The notes under the pieces are model-generated. The model searched no databases. It had not been told where the DNA came from and saw only the letters and a program-made list of their open reading frames with translations. From contig NZ_JACOFU010000008.1 of NCBI RefSeq assembly GCF_014284275.1, forward strand, positions 124,001 through 188,000: DNA of 64,000 bases. Direction: 5' to 3'. Position 1 is the stretch's first letter. Every line of letters begins with the position of its first letter. The translations under genes and the position numbers were made by a program. The DNA is from Affinundibacterium amnicola (GTDB taxonomy: Bacteria; Pseudomonadota; Gammaproteobacteria; Burkholderiales; Burkholderiaceae_D). Of the stretch, positions 19,812 through 28,997 are shown one piece after another.

Positions 19812-21950
19812 TTACTTCGGATACTTAATCGTCATCTCCTTCAAGACATTATCCGCACGATCAACTTCTTTCATCACCCACAGCATGTAACGAATATCAA
19901 CGTGAATCGCTTTGGTGATCGCTGGATCGAAGTACCAATCTTTGGTGATCGATTCATAGGTCGAATCAAAATTTAAACCAATTAATTCACCGCGCTTATT
20001 CATCACAGCGGAACCAGAATTGCCGCCTGTGGTGTCTGCGCTGGATAAGAAATCGACCGGTACGGTGCCGAGGATTTTATCTTTGAAAACACCATAACGT
20101 TTCTCTTTGATCGCTTGCAGCAATGGCGCTGGAGCGATGAAAGGGTCTTTACCAGTGTGTTTCTCGACGATACCTTCAACCGTAGTAAAAGGCCCTTTGG
20201 TCAAACCATCACGTGGCGAATAAGAACCAACATTACCAAAAGTCACACGCAAGGTGGAATTGGCATCTGGGTAAACTGGTTTGCCTTGTGACTTTTTCCA
20301 GTCAATCACTGCCTGCATGTATTGTGGAATGATGAAATCGAGATTGCCATCGACTTCTTTGCGGCGATTTTCTAAAGACATACCGACATCATGCAACTTC
20401 ACTGCAAGCTGCACGAAGGCGTCATCGGATTGCGCAAACGAAGCGCGATCTTTATCCATCCACGCCAATCGCTTCGCAGTTTCTGTCAATTGCGTTTTGT
20501 CGTACAAATTTGCTGCTGTTTCGACCGATGGTAATAAGGCATTCAAACCTGCTGGATGTGCCGCCAACTTCGAATAGCGCGCCAATCCCGCCGTCAAACG
20601 TGCGCGATCCACCCTGGCGACGAAAGACTGCTCCAAACGTGTGAGGCGGCCTTTGATAAAAGCCAAATCACGTTCTTGATAGCCACCTTCGCGTTGCGCG
20701 TTTGGCTTTTCTTTTTCAATCGCTAAACGATACAGGGCACGCGCGCTAGACAACAAATCACTATTGGTCGCAACTGAATAAGCCAACTCTTCTTGCGACA
20801 AAGCCATGTCTTCGGCAATCACTGCATCGAGTTTTGCCAATAAGGCTTTCGCCTCTGCTGGATTTTTGCTTGCACTAATTAACCAATGACGGAATTGTGC
20901 ATCCTGACTATCTTTAATCGCGGCGATGTCTTTACGTGCAAAGCCATCAATCAAGCCTTGTGTTTTTTTCAGGCGATTATTGATGCCTTTCACCACACTG
21001 GCGTAACGTACTTCATCATCGGCATTGCCTTTGGTCGCCGCTTCGATGGTAGCGATATCTGCCAACATTTCAGCGGCGCGTAATGGGTAATCGGTATCGC
21101 GTGCGAAGCGGATTTCAGACGGTAATTTGTAACGACTTGTGCGGCCTGGATAGCCAGCCAACAAAATCGGATCACCATTTTTCAAACCTTCGGCTGACAC
21201 TACCAAGAAGTCTTTTGATTTATACGGTACATTCTCTGGCGAAGGATCTGCCGGGCGACCATCTTTACCGACATAAGCACGCAGGAATGCAAAGTCACCG
21301 GTGTGACGCGGCCATTCGAAGTTATCGATATCACCGCCATAATTACCAATCATATCTGCTGGCGCGTACACCAAACGTACGTCGCGTATCATCATTTGGC
21401 GAATGCGATAGTATTCTAAGCCGCGATGAAAACTCGGTACCGAACAACGGTAGGCTTTGTCTTGTTCACAATCGGCGACGATCTTTTTAATTTTGCTTTG
21501 GATCATTTCGCGACGCTCACGGCCTGACATTTTATCGCTCAAACCTGCGGTCACTTCTTTCGTGACATTTTCTACTTTATCTGTGATGTACACACGTGCG
21601 CTTGGGCCTGCAGCTAATTCCTCAGCGCGCGTCTTGGCTAAGAAGCCATCCGCAATATAGTTTTTCTTAGCACTAGAGTTACGTTGAATCGCATCATAGG
21701 CACAGTGATGATTGGTGACGATCAGGCCTTCTGGCGAAACAAAAGAGGCTGAGCAACCGCCAGTGGAAACAATCGCACTCATCGGATGTTTAGACAGATC
21801 TGCCAACTTTTCGGCAGGAATAGTAATGCCAACTTTTTTGAGCTCCGCTTTTAGCTGCGTCAATTGATAGGGTTGCCACTGACCTTCGTCGGCAAGCGCA
21901 TATTGGCTGATGGCGAGTATCGCCGCTGGTATCACGAGTCTTTTGAACAA
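19812..21950 (-). CDS. S46-family dipeptidyl-peptidase
   Basis: A 712-residue secreted serine exopeptidase of family S46 (DPP7/DPP11 type), which removes dipeptides from peptide N-termini in the periplasm. The triad is visible: His in TNHHCAYDAIQ near residue 80, Asp in GGDIDNFEWPRH near 208, and Ser in GGNSGSAV near 647. The residue that sets P1 preference in the family (after GLNFD) is Ser here, neither the Gly of DPP7 nor the Arg of DPP11. The start is a TTG at 21950 with AAGGAG six bases upstream, giving a clean signal peptide ending ALA; an ATG at 21965 lacks a ribosome site. It converges with nhaR. Confidence 0.9.
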   Translation of the reverse strand: MFKRLVIPAAILAISQYALADEGQWQPYQLTQLKAELKKVGITIPAEKLADLSKHPMSAIVSTGGCSASFVSPEGLIVTNHHCAYDAIQRNSSAKKNYIADGFLAKTRAEELAAGPSARVYITDKVENVTKEVTAGLSDKMSGRERREMIQSKIKKIVADCEQDKAYRCSVPSFHRGLEYYRIRQMMIRDVRLVYAPADMIGNYGGDIDNFEWPRHTGDFAFLRAYVGKDGRPADPSPENVPYKSKDFLVVSAEGLKNGDPILLAGYPGRTSRYKLPSEIRFARDTDYPLRAAEMLADIATIEAATKGNADDEVRYASVVKGINNRLKKTQGLIDGFARKDIAAIKDSQDAQFRHWLISASKNPAEAKALLAKLDAVIAEDMALSQEELAYSVATNSDLLSSARALYRLAIEKEKPNAQREGGYQERDLAFIKGRLTRLEQSFVARVDRARLTAGLARYSKLAAHPAGLNALLPSVETAANLYDKTQLTETAKRLAWMDKDRASFAQSDDAFVQLAVKLHDVGMSLENRRKEVDGNLDFIIPQYMQAVIDWKKSQGKPVYPDANSTLRVTFGNVGSYSPRDGLTKGPFTTVEGIVEKHTGKDPFIAPAPLLQAIKEKRYGVFKDKILGTVPVDFLSSADTTGGNSGSAVMNKRGELIGLNFDSTYESITKDWYFDPAITKAIHVDIRYMLWVMKEVDRADNVLKEMTIKYPK

Positions 21951-22518
21951 TTTGATCTCCTTCATTAAGCTAAGTGCGCGAGTATATCGCTGTTCAAAGA
22001 TCAGACCAAACCAACTGCACATGATTTGATTTGCTTCATATCTAAGATCATCAATCTGGCATACGATGAACTGACGCAAAACCGTCCCAGCACCTATGTT
22101 GCCGCCTCGCTGGAACAATTTTGCATACGTCCTATACTATTTATTATTTTCTTTTTTAAAACACTTTTAGATGTGCACCAGAGTTGTGCAAATTTTGCGG
22201 TAAAAAGCGTGACAAGCAAGTCTTAAAACAGAATCACAATCTACTTACTTTAAGAGAAATAGATGGGATTTTTAAAGCAATTATTGACACTTATATCAAT
22301 AAAGTATCGTTTTCAGATTGATGAGTGGTCGTTGTTTTCCATCATCTGGTATTGATGTCATCAAATCTTCTGGTGAGATGTGCTACATTGGGTCTTGCCT
22401 TAAAGGAACAGACAGGAACAGACTTTCAATAGCGCAGCAATGAGCGACGAGCAATGTGCCGGATGTTCACGCTATTGATTGACGGGCACAACACAATTGA
22501 AGTTCTTCGACTAGTTCA
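21951..22518. other. Intergenic region between S46 peptidase and solute-binding protein genes
   Basis: A 568-base divergent spacer, AT-rich in the middle. Short open frames occur but none has a ribosome site and sensible composition. Near 22396-22425 there is a small direct repeat (GGAACAGAC twice). No recognised operator or RNA. Confidence 0.4.
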
Positions 22519-23430
22519 ATGCAGACGATTCATTTCCCTCAAACTTTAACCAAACAGCTAGTCGCTGTATTGATGCTATGTCTATTCGCGTGCTACTGGT
22601 CACCACACAGTCAAGCGAAAGAAGTAACGCTGGTCATTCATCCAGCCGATGAAGAAAAAGGGGATCCACGTTTTAACGATGTCAAAGAAATTTTGCGTAT
22701 GGCTTTAGAAAAGACCGTCGCCGAATTTGGCCCCTACGAATTACGCGCGTCTAAGCAGCACACCAATGGCTTGCGCTATTTAAATAATCTGGCAAATGAC
22801 CATGACTTAAACGTCGTCTGGAGTTCGACTACCGAAGAAAAAGAACAGAATTATTTAGCGATTCGTATTCCTCTACGTAAAGGGCTTCTGGGTTATCGCA
22901 TCTTATTGGTCCACAAAGAGAAGCAAGCCTTGCTCAAAAATGTACGCACATTAGCTGATTTGAAAAAGTTCTCGGTAGGACAAGGAGTCGGTTGGGACGA
23001 CGTGAAATTATACGAAGCGAATGGGATTTCAGTGGTGGAAGCAAAGTATAGCAATCTATTCCGTATGCTCCATTATCAACGCTTCGATTTATTCCCCCGC
23101 GGTATCAACGAAATATTCACTGAATTTGAGAAAGAATCGGCACAGAATCCCGACATGGTGATTGATGAAAACATCCTGATTCACTACCCGTGGCCGTATT
23201 ACTTTTTTGTCTCCAAGAACAATCAGGCTTTGCACAAGCGTCTTGAATCAGGGTTAAAAAAGATGCTGAAAGACGGTTCATTTGATGCGATTTTTTGGAA
23301 ATACAACGGCAAGGCAATTGAGGCTGTGAATTTTAAGAATCGCCGCATCATTGAAATACAAAATTATTTACTACCGAAAGCAACACCACTTCATCATTCA
23401 TCGCTGTGGTTCCGTCCCAAAATGAAATGA
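22519..23430 (+). CDS. Periplasmic solute-binding-like protein
   Basis: A 303-residue exported protein with a signal peptide (hydrophobic VAVLMLCLFACYW, cleavage near SQA). The mature part looks like a type II periplasmic binding fold similar to the amino-acid-binding SBP_bac_3 group: a strand-rich N-terminus (EVTLVIHPADEE), a middle RIPLRKGLLGYRILLVHKE, and a late YPWPYYFFVSKNN. No ABC permease or ATPase is near. It lies seven bases before a TonB receptor gene, so the two are almost certainly co-expressed. It may capture or sense the ligand that the receptor imports; ligand unknown. Confidence 0.75.
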   Translation: MQTIHFPQTLTKQLVAVLMLCLFACYWSPHSQAKEVTLVIHPADEEKGDPRFNDVKEILRMALEKTVAEFGPYELRASKQHTNGLRYLNNLANDHDLNVVWSSTTEEKEQNYLAIRIPLRKGLLGYRILLVHKEKQALLKNVRTLADLKKFSVGQGVGWDDVKLYEANGISVVEAKYSNLFRMLHYQRFDLFPRGINEIFTEFEKESAQNPDMVIDENILIHYPWPYYFFVSKNNQALHKRLESGLKKMLKDGSFDAIFWKYNGKAIEAVNFKNRRIIEIQNYLLPKATPLHHSSLWFRPKMK

Positions 23431-23437
23431 GAATGCA

Positions 23438-25864
23438 ATGGTAAAGTTAGCGGCCTTATCGACGTTCAAAAAATGCACTATCGCGCTGCCAGTACTATGG
23501 AGCTTAGCGCTACTGTGTTCGGACAAGGCTACCGCACAAACAGATGCAGGCAAAGCGACTAGCAGCGAACAAAATAGTCATTTGCCGGAACCCGAAGTAG
23601 CGAACAAAGAAGTGCCTGTCGTCGTCATACAAACGCAAAAAAGTCGCTCCAGCCTCAGTCTGCCCGGCACAACTTTGCAAAGCCTGTTACCGGGGATGAA
23701 TCCGCTTAAAGGAATACAGCAGTTAGCCGGAGTTAACTTTCAATCGGCTGATCCTTGGGGAAATAACGAACAAAATTTTTCCTTATTTATTCACGGTTTC
23801 AGCGCGCAACAATTGGGCTACACCTTAGATGGTGTGCCCTTGGGCGATCAACAATATGGCAATTACAACGGTCTATCGCCACAACGTGCGATTAGTAGCG
23901 AAAACTTGCGTAATGTCATGCTGAGTTCTGGCGCTGGCGACTTGGCGACCGCCTCCACCAGTAACTTGGGTGGCACCATAGAAAGTTTTTCCAGCAACCC
24001 AAGTGACACACAGCATTGGACACTAGCGCAAAGCTTTGGCAGCTACGGCGCCAGTCGCAGTTATCTGCGCTTCGACAGTGGTGAATTTGATCCATCCGCA
24101 TCGCAAGCTTTTTATCTTTCTATCCTACGTCAACGCGCGCGTGCCTGGGATTTTGAAGGCATACAAAGTGGTGAACAATTGAATGCAAAGTGGATCAAGC
24201 ATTTCGCGGATTCCAAGCTCACTGCATACTATAATTTCTCTGATAAGACCGAACCGAATGAAGATAGTATCGTACGCAATGCTCAAGAAGGATTTGTGCC
24301 CTACACGCGCCCAACGACCTACCCCGATTTCGCTTTTGCGCAAAACTATTTAACGCCCAAGGGCGAGCCGCCGCGTGCTGATGGTCCTAACTATAGAAAT
24401 TACTTCGGTGTCGCGCAACGTCGCGATCATTTAGCGTATCTCAAATTAGAAACGGAGATCAATCCTAGGAATAGTTGGAACAATCAAGTGTACTGGCATC
24501 AACACGATGGCTTAGGTGCGGTAGCTGGACCAATTGAAGTTGCTGGTTTGCCCGCGCTCTTTAAGGTCTATTTCCCAACACAAGATTTAAAGCAAACCTT
24601 TGGTGGTTCTGGCTATGCGGTGAGAACGACAGAATATACGATCAATCGCGCTGGCTTAATTTCGAACTGGCAAGGCCGATCTGGTGCGCATCAATGGCAA
24701 ACTGGAATATGGATAGAACATAATCGTTCTGATGCTTATCGGCGTTGGTATCAACTAGATCGCCAGCAACCACTAAGTCCGTATCAACGTCCGCGTGATC
24801 CGCTCATCACACAATATGGTAGTGCAATCAATAATCAGGTCGTTCAATTGCATTGGCAAGATGCATGGCAAGTACAAGCGGCAATCACTTTGCAAGCAGG
24901 ATTTAAATCTAGTTTGCAATTTGCGGAAGGCTATTTTCCTGTACAACCCAAACTGGGTGCGATTAATGGCGGATCAAGCGCGCTGCCAGAAGGAAAAATC
25001 ACGACAAAAGCTTGGTTTCTGCCACAACTTGGCGCGGTGTGGCGTTTGCAAAATCAAGATCAGGTCTATGTCAATTTGCAAAAAAATTTGCGTCAATTTA
25101 TTACCTATGGCGCGGTCGGCGCTTCGCCGTGGAGCTTAAATAGCCAAAGTGCCTTTGAACTATTCAAGCGAACAGCAGAACCAGAAACCGCCATCAGTTT
25201 TGAGACTGGCATACGCACGCGTCGTCATTTTTCAGACAATTTCAGACAAACAATCGGACTGCGCTCGATAGAAAATCAGCTCACAATTTATCATGTGAAT
25301 TTCCGTGATCGTTTGCTGCAAATCAGCCCGACACCGGTGATTTCTTCTATCGTCAACGGCAATCCGATTTTAGCCAATGTGGGCAGCGTCAAAACCTATG
25401 GCATCGATATCGCCAGCACGCTGCAATTTGGTTCAAACCTCTCTCTGTTTAATGCCTTGTCTTATAACCATTCCAGCTATCAAGATGACTATTTCAATGG
25501 AGCGAATCGGGTCAATACCAAAGGCAAACAAGTACCCGCTAGCCCGAGCTGGCTCAATAAATCCATGTTGAAATTCAAGTGGAATAGCCTTGAATGGCAA
25601 TTGATCGCCGATTTTGTCGGCAAGCGTTATGCCACTTACACCAATGATTTAAGTGTCCCGGCACATTTTCTGATGCATCTGGGCGTGCAATATCCGTTGC
25701 CTTGGAAATGGCGCCATGAGCAAAACCGTCTTAGCCTGCATCTCACCAATTTAGCTAACCGTCGCGGTACCTCAACGCTTTTAGTCGGTGCTGCGAACAA
25801 CACTTACAACACATTCCCAATTCCACCACGCCAGATTTTTGTGAGCTTGAGTAGTGGCTTTTGA
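23438..25864 (+). CDS. TonB-dependent outer-membrane receptor
   Basis: An 808-residue receptor. A signal peptide (about 1-34, ending TAQ) precedes a plug domain (about 60-190) with the motifs FSLFIHGFSAQQLGYTLDGV and LGGTIESFS. The rest is a beta-barrel of alternating aromatic strands ending in the C-terminal Phe (LSSGF) typical for outer-membrane insertion. It imports a ligand using TonB energy. The partner binding-like protein immediately upstream suggests a dedicated uptake or sensing pair. No iron-regulatory or vitamin-regulatory site is evident, so the ligand cannot be named. Confidence 0.92.
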   Translation: MVKLAALSTFKKCTIALPVLWSLALLCSDKATAQTDAGKATSSEQNSHLPEPEVANKEVPVVVIQTQKSRSSLSLPGTTLQSLLPGMNPLKGIQQLAGVNFQSADPWGNNEQNFSLFIHGFSAQQLGYTLDGVPLGDQQYGNYNGLSPQRAISSENLRNVMLSSGAGDLATASTSNLGGTIESFSSNPSDTQHWTLAQSFGSYGASRSYLRFDSGEFDPSASQAFYLSILRQRARAWDFEGIQSGEQLNAKWIKHFADSKLTAYYNFSDKTEPNEDSIVRNAQEGFVPYTRPTTYPDFAFAQNYLTPKGEPPRADGPNYRNYFGVAQRRDHLAYLKLETEINPRNSWNNQVYWHQHDGLGAVAGPIEVAGLPALFKVYFPTQDLKQTFGGSGYAVRTTEYTINRAGLISNWQGRSGAHQWQTGIWIEHNRSDAYRRWYQLDRQQPLSPYQRPRDPLITQYGSAINNQVVQLHWQDAWQVQAAITLQAGFKSSLQFAEGYFPVQPKLGAINGGSSALPEGKITTKAWFLPQLGAVWRLQNQDQVYVNLQKNLRQFITYGAVGASPWSLNSQSAFELFKRTAEPETAISFETGIRTRRHFSDNFRQTIGLRSIENQLTIYHVNFRDRLLQISPTPVISSIVNGNPILANVGSVKTYGIDIASTLQFGSNLSLFNALSYNHSSYQDDYFNGANRVNTKGKQVPASPSWLNKSMLKFKWNSLEWQLIADFVGKRYATYTNDLSVPAHFLMHLGVQYPLPWKWRHEQNRLSLHLTNLANRRGTSTLLVGAANNTYNTFPIPPRQIFVSLSSGF

Positions 25865-25952
25865 AGCTTAGTCATATCAGCTCAGATCACCGCCATTCTC
25901 GGCATTTGAGTGGCAATTACAACAGTATTCACGTCACACATCGAATATTTCT

Positions 25953-25972
25953 ACTCGGAATTGTTTCCGAGT
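25953..25972 (+). terminator. Probable terminator of the TonB receptor operon
   Basis: An 8-bp perfect stem ACTCGGAA/TTCCGAGT with a TTGT loop, followed by GATAAGGTTTTATTC. About 90 bases after the receptor stop. The T-run is weak. Confidence 0.45.
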
Positions 25973-26052
25973 GATAAGGTTTTATTCATCGCGCTCGCCA
26001 TGAGTCAATGTCAGTGCTAAAAACTTAGAATATCTACACGGGAGTGTGTGCT

Positions 26053-26307
26053 ATGAAACGAGTCATCTTAACTTTCAGCCTATTATTCATGGGATTCTCA
26101 GCCTCCGCTGGCGTTCTATCTTGTGACGATCTAAAAGCCAAGATAGAGAAAAAAGTTGCGGGCAAAGGGGTGAAAGACTACCCCATGATCGTGGTTAGCA
26201 AGGACACGCAAATCAAAGGGCGCGTATTGGGTAGCTGTGAAAAAGGGACGATGAAAGTCATACACCAAAAATCTGTCGCCGCTAAACCTGCAGAAGGAAG
26301 TTCCTAA
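26053..26307 (+). CDS. DUF1161-family small periplasmic protein
   Basis: An 84-residue exported protein. A signal peptide (VILTFSLLFMGFSASA) precedes a mature domain with two cysteines (LSCDDLKAKIEKK and GSCEKGTMKV) that probably form a disulphide, the pattern of the DUF1161 family. Function unknown. The ATG at 26053 follows GGGAG at nine bases. It stands alone between a probable terminator and a convergent GST gene. Confidence 0.8.
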   Translation: MKRVILTFSLLFMGFSASAGVLSCDDLKAKIEKKVAGKGVKDYPMIVVSKDTQIKGRVLGSCEKGTMKVIHQKSVAAKPAEGSS

Positions 26308-26318
26308 GACCTGCAATA

Positions 26319-26356
26319 TAAAAAAAATGGTGTGCCACTTTACAGTCGCACACCAT
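26319..26356 (-). terminator. Terminator of the GST gene
   Basis: A 9-bp perfect stem ATGGTGTGC/GCACACCAT (26327-26335 with 26348-26356), followed on the minus strand by an eight-T run. It also separates the convergent DUF1161 gene. Confidence 0.8.
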
Positions 26357-26386
26357 GTTCAATGATCCAATAGAATTTTCAGTAAT

Positions 26387-27073
26387 TTACGGCTGCATAC
26401 GCTTATCTTCTAAAACATCACCAGCAGCCAAAGCGGTTTTCTCATGACCTGGCTCACGCCATTTTTCCCTTAAAGCCTCAGTCTGCCATTGCTGCATCGT
26501 TGGCAGCGCTAACATCCGTTTAACATAGGCACTCGCTTGCGGATTCATCGCGATGCCATAAGTTTGAATACGGAAAATCACAGGCGCAAAAAAAGCATCG
26601 ACGGCGGTAAATTTTTCACCTGCCAAAAATGGCCCGCCAAAACGATTCAGTCCCTCGCACCACAGCTCATTTAGGCGGTCAATTTCAGCTTGTAATTCCG
26701 CTTTAATTTCTTTTAAACGTATACGCAAACCGACGTGCATCGTGCAAGTTGTACGTAAATGGCTAAAACCAGAATGCATTTCAGCGGCAGCGCAACGCGC
26801 CCAAATCTTTGCTTGCGCATCTTCAGGCCAAACACCACGATGACGATCTGCTAAATATTCAATAATCGCTAATGAATCCCACACTACCGAGGCACCGTCA
26901 TGCAAGCAAGGCACCTTGCCAGCCGGAGAAAATTTTCTGAAGTTTTCCCAGTTGTTGCCGGTGCCAAAAGTAACGAGTTTTTCTTCAAACAATAATTCCA
27001 ATTCGCGCATCATAATCCACGGACGCAAAGACCAGGATGAATAAACTTTGTTAGCAATATAAAGGGTGTACAT
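26387..27073 (-). CDS. Glutathione S-transferase family protein
   Basis: A 228-residue cytosolic GST-fold protein. The thioredoxin-like N-terminal domain reads LYIANKVYSSWSLRPWIMMRE, in which a Ser rather than Cys occupies the active-site turn, and has the glutathione-binding SLAIIEYLAD region near residue 68. The C-terminal helical domain (about 95-210) contains KFTAVDAFFAPV, the conserved N-capping/hydrophobic-staple helix. The ATG follows GAGAGG. Substrate unknown. Confidence 0.88.
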   Translation of the reverse strand: MYTLYIANKVYSSWSLRPWIMMRELELLFEEKLVTFGTGNNWENFRKFSPAGKVPCLHDGASVVWDSLAIIEYLADRHRGVWPEDAQAKIWARCAAAEMHSGFSHLRTTCTMHVGLRIRLKEIKAELQAEIDRLNELWCEGLNRFGGPFLAGEKFTAVDAFFAPVIFRIQTYGIAMNPQASAYVKRMLALPTMQQWQTEALREKWREPGHEKTALAAGDVLEDKRMQP

Positions 27074-27149
27074 GCAAGGCCTCTCGTGTGCGATAAAACG
27101 GTAATGAATTCAAATAATTTCGATCTATTATGACTGAGTTTGCGTAAGC

Positions 27150-28112
27150 TTAGTTCCCAAAAAACTGTTTTCTGTAAGCGAGCGGACTGGTTGCCGTGAT
27201 CCGCTTAAATTGTCGTCGAAAAGTTTCTTCCGAGCCAAAACCTGTCAATGCAACAATGCGCACCAAACTGGTTGATGAAGATTCGAGTAATTCTTTGGCT
27301 AGCGCAACTCGCTCACGTGCGATCCATTCTTTTGGCGTAGTGTTTGTCAATTGCAAGAATTGTCTTTGCAAGGTTCGTTCACTCATCGCTGCGCGTTTTG
27401 CCAATGCGGATAAGCTAAGATCACGCGTGGGATGTGCGCGTATCCAATCAAGTAATTGCGATATACGTCCGCGCTCATCTTGTGCAATTGGGCGCGGAAT
27501 AAATTGCGCTTGCCCACCTTCACGATGCGGTGGAATCACCAAACGTTGCGCCACTTTATTCGCGACTTTCACACCATAATCTTTTCTGACCAAATATAAC
27601 AACATATCCAGCCCAGCCGCTGATCCAGCGGAACTGATAATCTGGCCATCGTCGACATAAAGATCATCCGACTCAACTTGTAAGCTTGGATACGTCAGTC
27701 TCAGCTTTTCAGCATAACACCAATGCGTCGTGACTTTTCTGTCATGCAAAATACCGGCTGCTGCGAGCACGAAGATTCCTGAACAAATCGTGCAAAAGCG
27801 CACCCCACGTGCATAGGCCGCGCGTATCTTCTTGAGCAATTCTTCCGGTGGAGTCTCATCGGTATCACGCCAACCCGGCACAACGATGATATCTCCTTGT
27901 TTCAACTGATCTAAGCGACGCAAAGAATAGCGTGCCTCAACTAAAATACCACCAGCCGCACGCAGCTTGCCCGGTTCAATTGCACAGACTTGAAACCGAT
28001 ACCAATCAACATTGAGTTCAGGGCGATGCAGCGAAAATAGTTCGACCGCACAAGCAAATTCAAACGTGCATAATCGATCGTAGGCAAGCGCAATCACAAG
28101 TGGTGCAGGCAT
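27150..28112 (-). CDS. ftrA: FtrA/GlxA-type transcriptional regulator (DJ-1 domain plus AraC HTH)
   Basis: A 320-residue regulator. The N-terminal half (about 5-190) is a DJ-1/PfpI-like domain with the nucleophile-elbow motif FCTICSGIFVLAAAG; the C-terminal half (about 215-315) is an AraC-type double helix-turn-helix (SLSALAKRAAMSERTLQRQF and FGSEETFRRQFKRITATSP). This domain order matches FtrA/GlxA regulators. It diverges from a rhodanese gene, which is its usual neighbour and probable target. The inducer is unknown. Confidence 0.88.
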   Translation of the reverse strand: MPAPLVIALAYDRLCTFEFACAVELFSLHRPELNVDWYRFQVCAIEPGKLRAAGGILVEARYSLRRLDQLKQGDIIVVPGWRDTDETPPEELLKKIRAAYARGVRFCTICSGIFVLAAAGILHDRKVTTHWCYAEKLRLTYPSLQVESDDLYVDDGQIISSAGSAAGLDMLLYLVRKDYGVKVANKVAQRLVIPPHREGGQAQFIPRPIAQDERGRISQLLDWIRAHPTRDLSLSALAKRAAMSERTLQRQFLQLTNTTPKEWIARERVALAKELLESSSTSLVRIVALTGFGSEETFRRQFKRITATSPLAYRKQFFGN

Positions 28113-28262
28113 AGACTTTAGGCTTAAAACTTCACAAAATGAGATTTTATAGGGTTGACGTATTTTGACTGAATACTGTCATTTACGACACTATACTGCG
28201 ATCTCACCGTCAAGCACAATCACCTTGTTTGGAAACGCACTTTAACCACGCTAGGAGAAAAT

Positions 28263-28667
28263 ATGTCGACCAATGCCGTACTCGAAGTTACTGCCGCAAA
28301 TAGCGCTGATGCCTTGCATCGCTTTGCATCTAGTTTGCAATATGAAACCGATTGCTGGGATGTGCATGAAGCATTTGCGCAAGGCGATCTGGGATTTGTT
28401 TTATTCGATGTTCGTACTCCTGAGGAGTATCAAAGCGGGCATATTCCCGGCGCGATCCACATGATGCGTGGCAAAATGATTGCCTCAAAACTTAACAAAT
28501 ACCCACCAGAAACTTTGTTTGTTACTTACTGCGCAGGTCCGCATTGTAACGGTGCCACTAAAGCGGCGATCGTACTCACCAAGTTGGAACGTCCGGTCAA
28601 AATTATGCTCGGTGGTATCACAGGTTGGGTAGATCAGGGATACCAACTGACGAGATCTGAATCCTAG
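28263..28667 (+). CDS. Rhodanese-like domain protein
   Basis: A 134-residue single-domain rhodanese. The active-site loop is YCAGPHCNGATKAA with the persulphide-forming Cys at residue 90; the preceding DVRTPEEYQSGHIPGAIH motif is the standard rhodanese signature. An N-terminal extension of about 30 residues lacks a signal peptide, so it is cytosolic. The ATG has AGGAG six bases upstream. The divergent FtrA regulator probably controls it; together they are a common pair linked to sulphur or stress response, but the sulphur acceptor is unknown. Confidence 0.9.
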   Translation: MSTNAVLEVTAANSADALHRFASSLQYETDCWDVHEAFAQGDLGFVLFDVRTPEEYQSGHIPGAIHMMRGKMIASKLNKYPPETLFVTYCAGPHCNGATKAAIVLTKLERPVKIMLGGITGWVDQGYQLTRSES

Positions 28668-28684
28668 ACTTTATCAGCGCATTG

Positions 28685-28890
28685 AAAATTCACTATTCTA
28701 GGACTTACGCAAAACAGACGCTGGCGTTGTTGGTTCGCCTCGCCCCCTGCCTTCGCAGGGGTAGGCCAAGCAACCGTGCTGTCTTCGGCTTCCCGCCCCC
28801 GATTCAAGCATTCGAGGGCAGGCTCTAGCCAACGCAATTTTGCGTAAGTCCTATATTCAATCAGTTGTAGTAGAAAGAATAGTGAATTTT
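28685..28890. repeat. 15-bp inverted repeat flanking the MITE-like element
   Basis: AAAATTCACTATTCT at 28685-28699 is the exact reverse complement of AGAATAGTGAATTTT at 28876-28890. It surrounds the 155-bp element and suggests that the element was inserted into a pre-existing hairpin such as a terminator of the rhodanese gene. Confidence 0.7.
28699..28853. mobile_element. MITE-like element, 155 bp, 16-bp terminal inverted repeats
   Basis: TAGGACTTACGCAAAA (28699-28714) and its exact reverse complement (28838-28853) bound a 155-bp segment. Internally it holds a strong hairpin CCCCTGC/GCAGGGG and a longer imperfect palindrome (GTTGGTTCGCCT with AGGCCAAGCAAC). There is no open frame. Terminal repeats, size and secondary structure fit a miniature inverted-repeat element; a TA at each end may be the target duplication. 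The parent transposase is not in the window. Confidence 0.7.
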
Positions 28891-28997
28891 ATTATGCGGG
28901 TTTCGTCATATCATCAGCCTTGCAAGGTCAAGACCTGCAGGCTGGCTTCCCTTATATTGAATAGCTCGGTACATCTGATGATTAAGGGAGACGCAGC

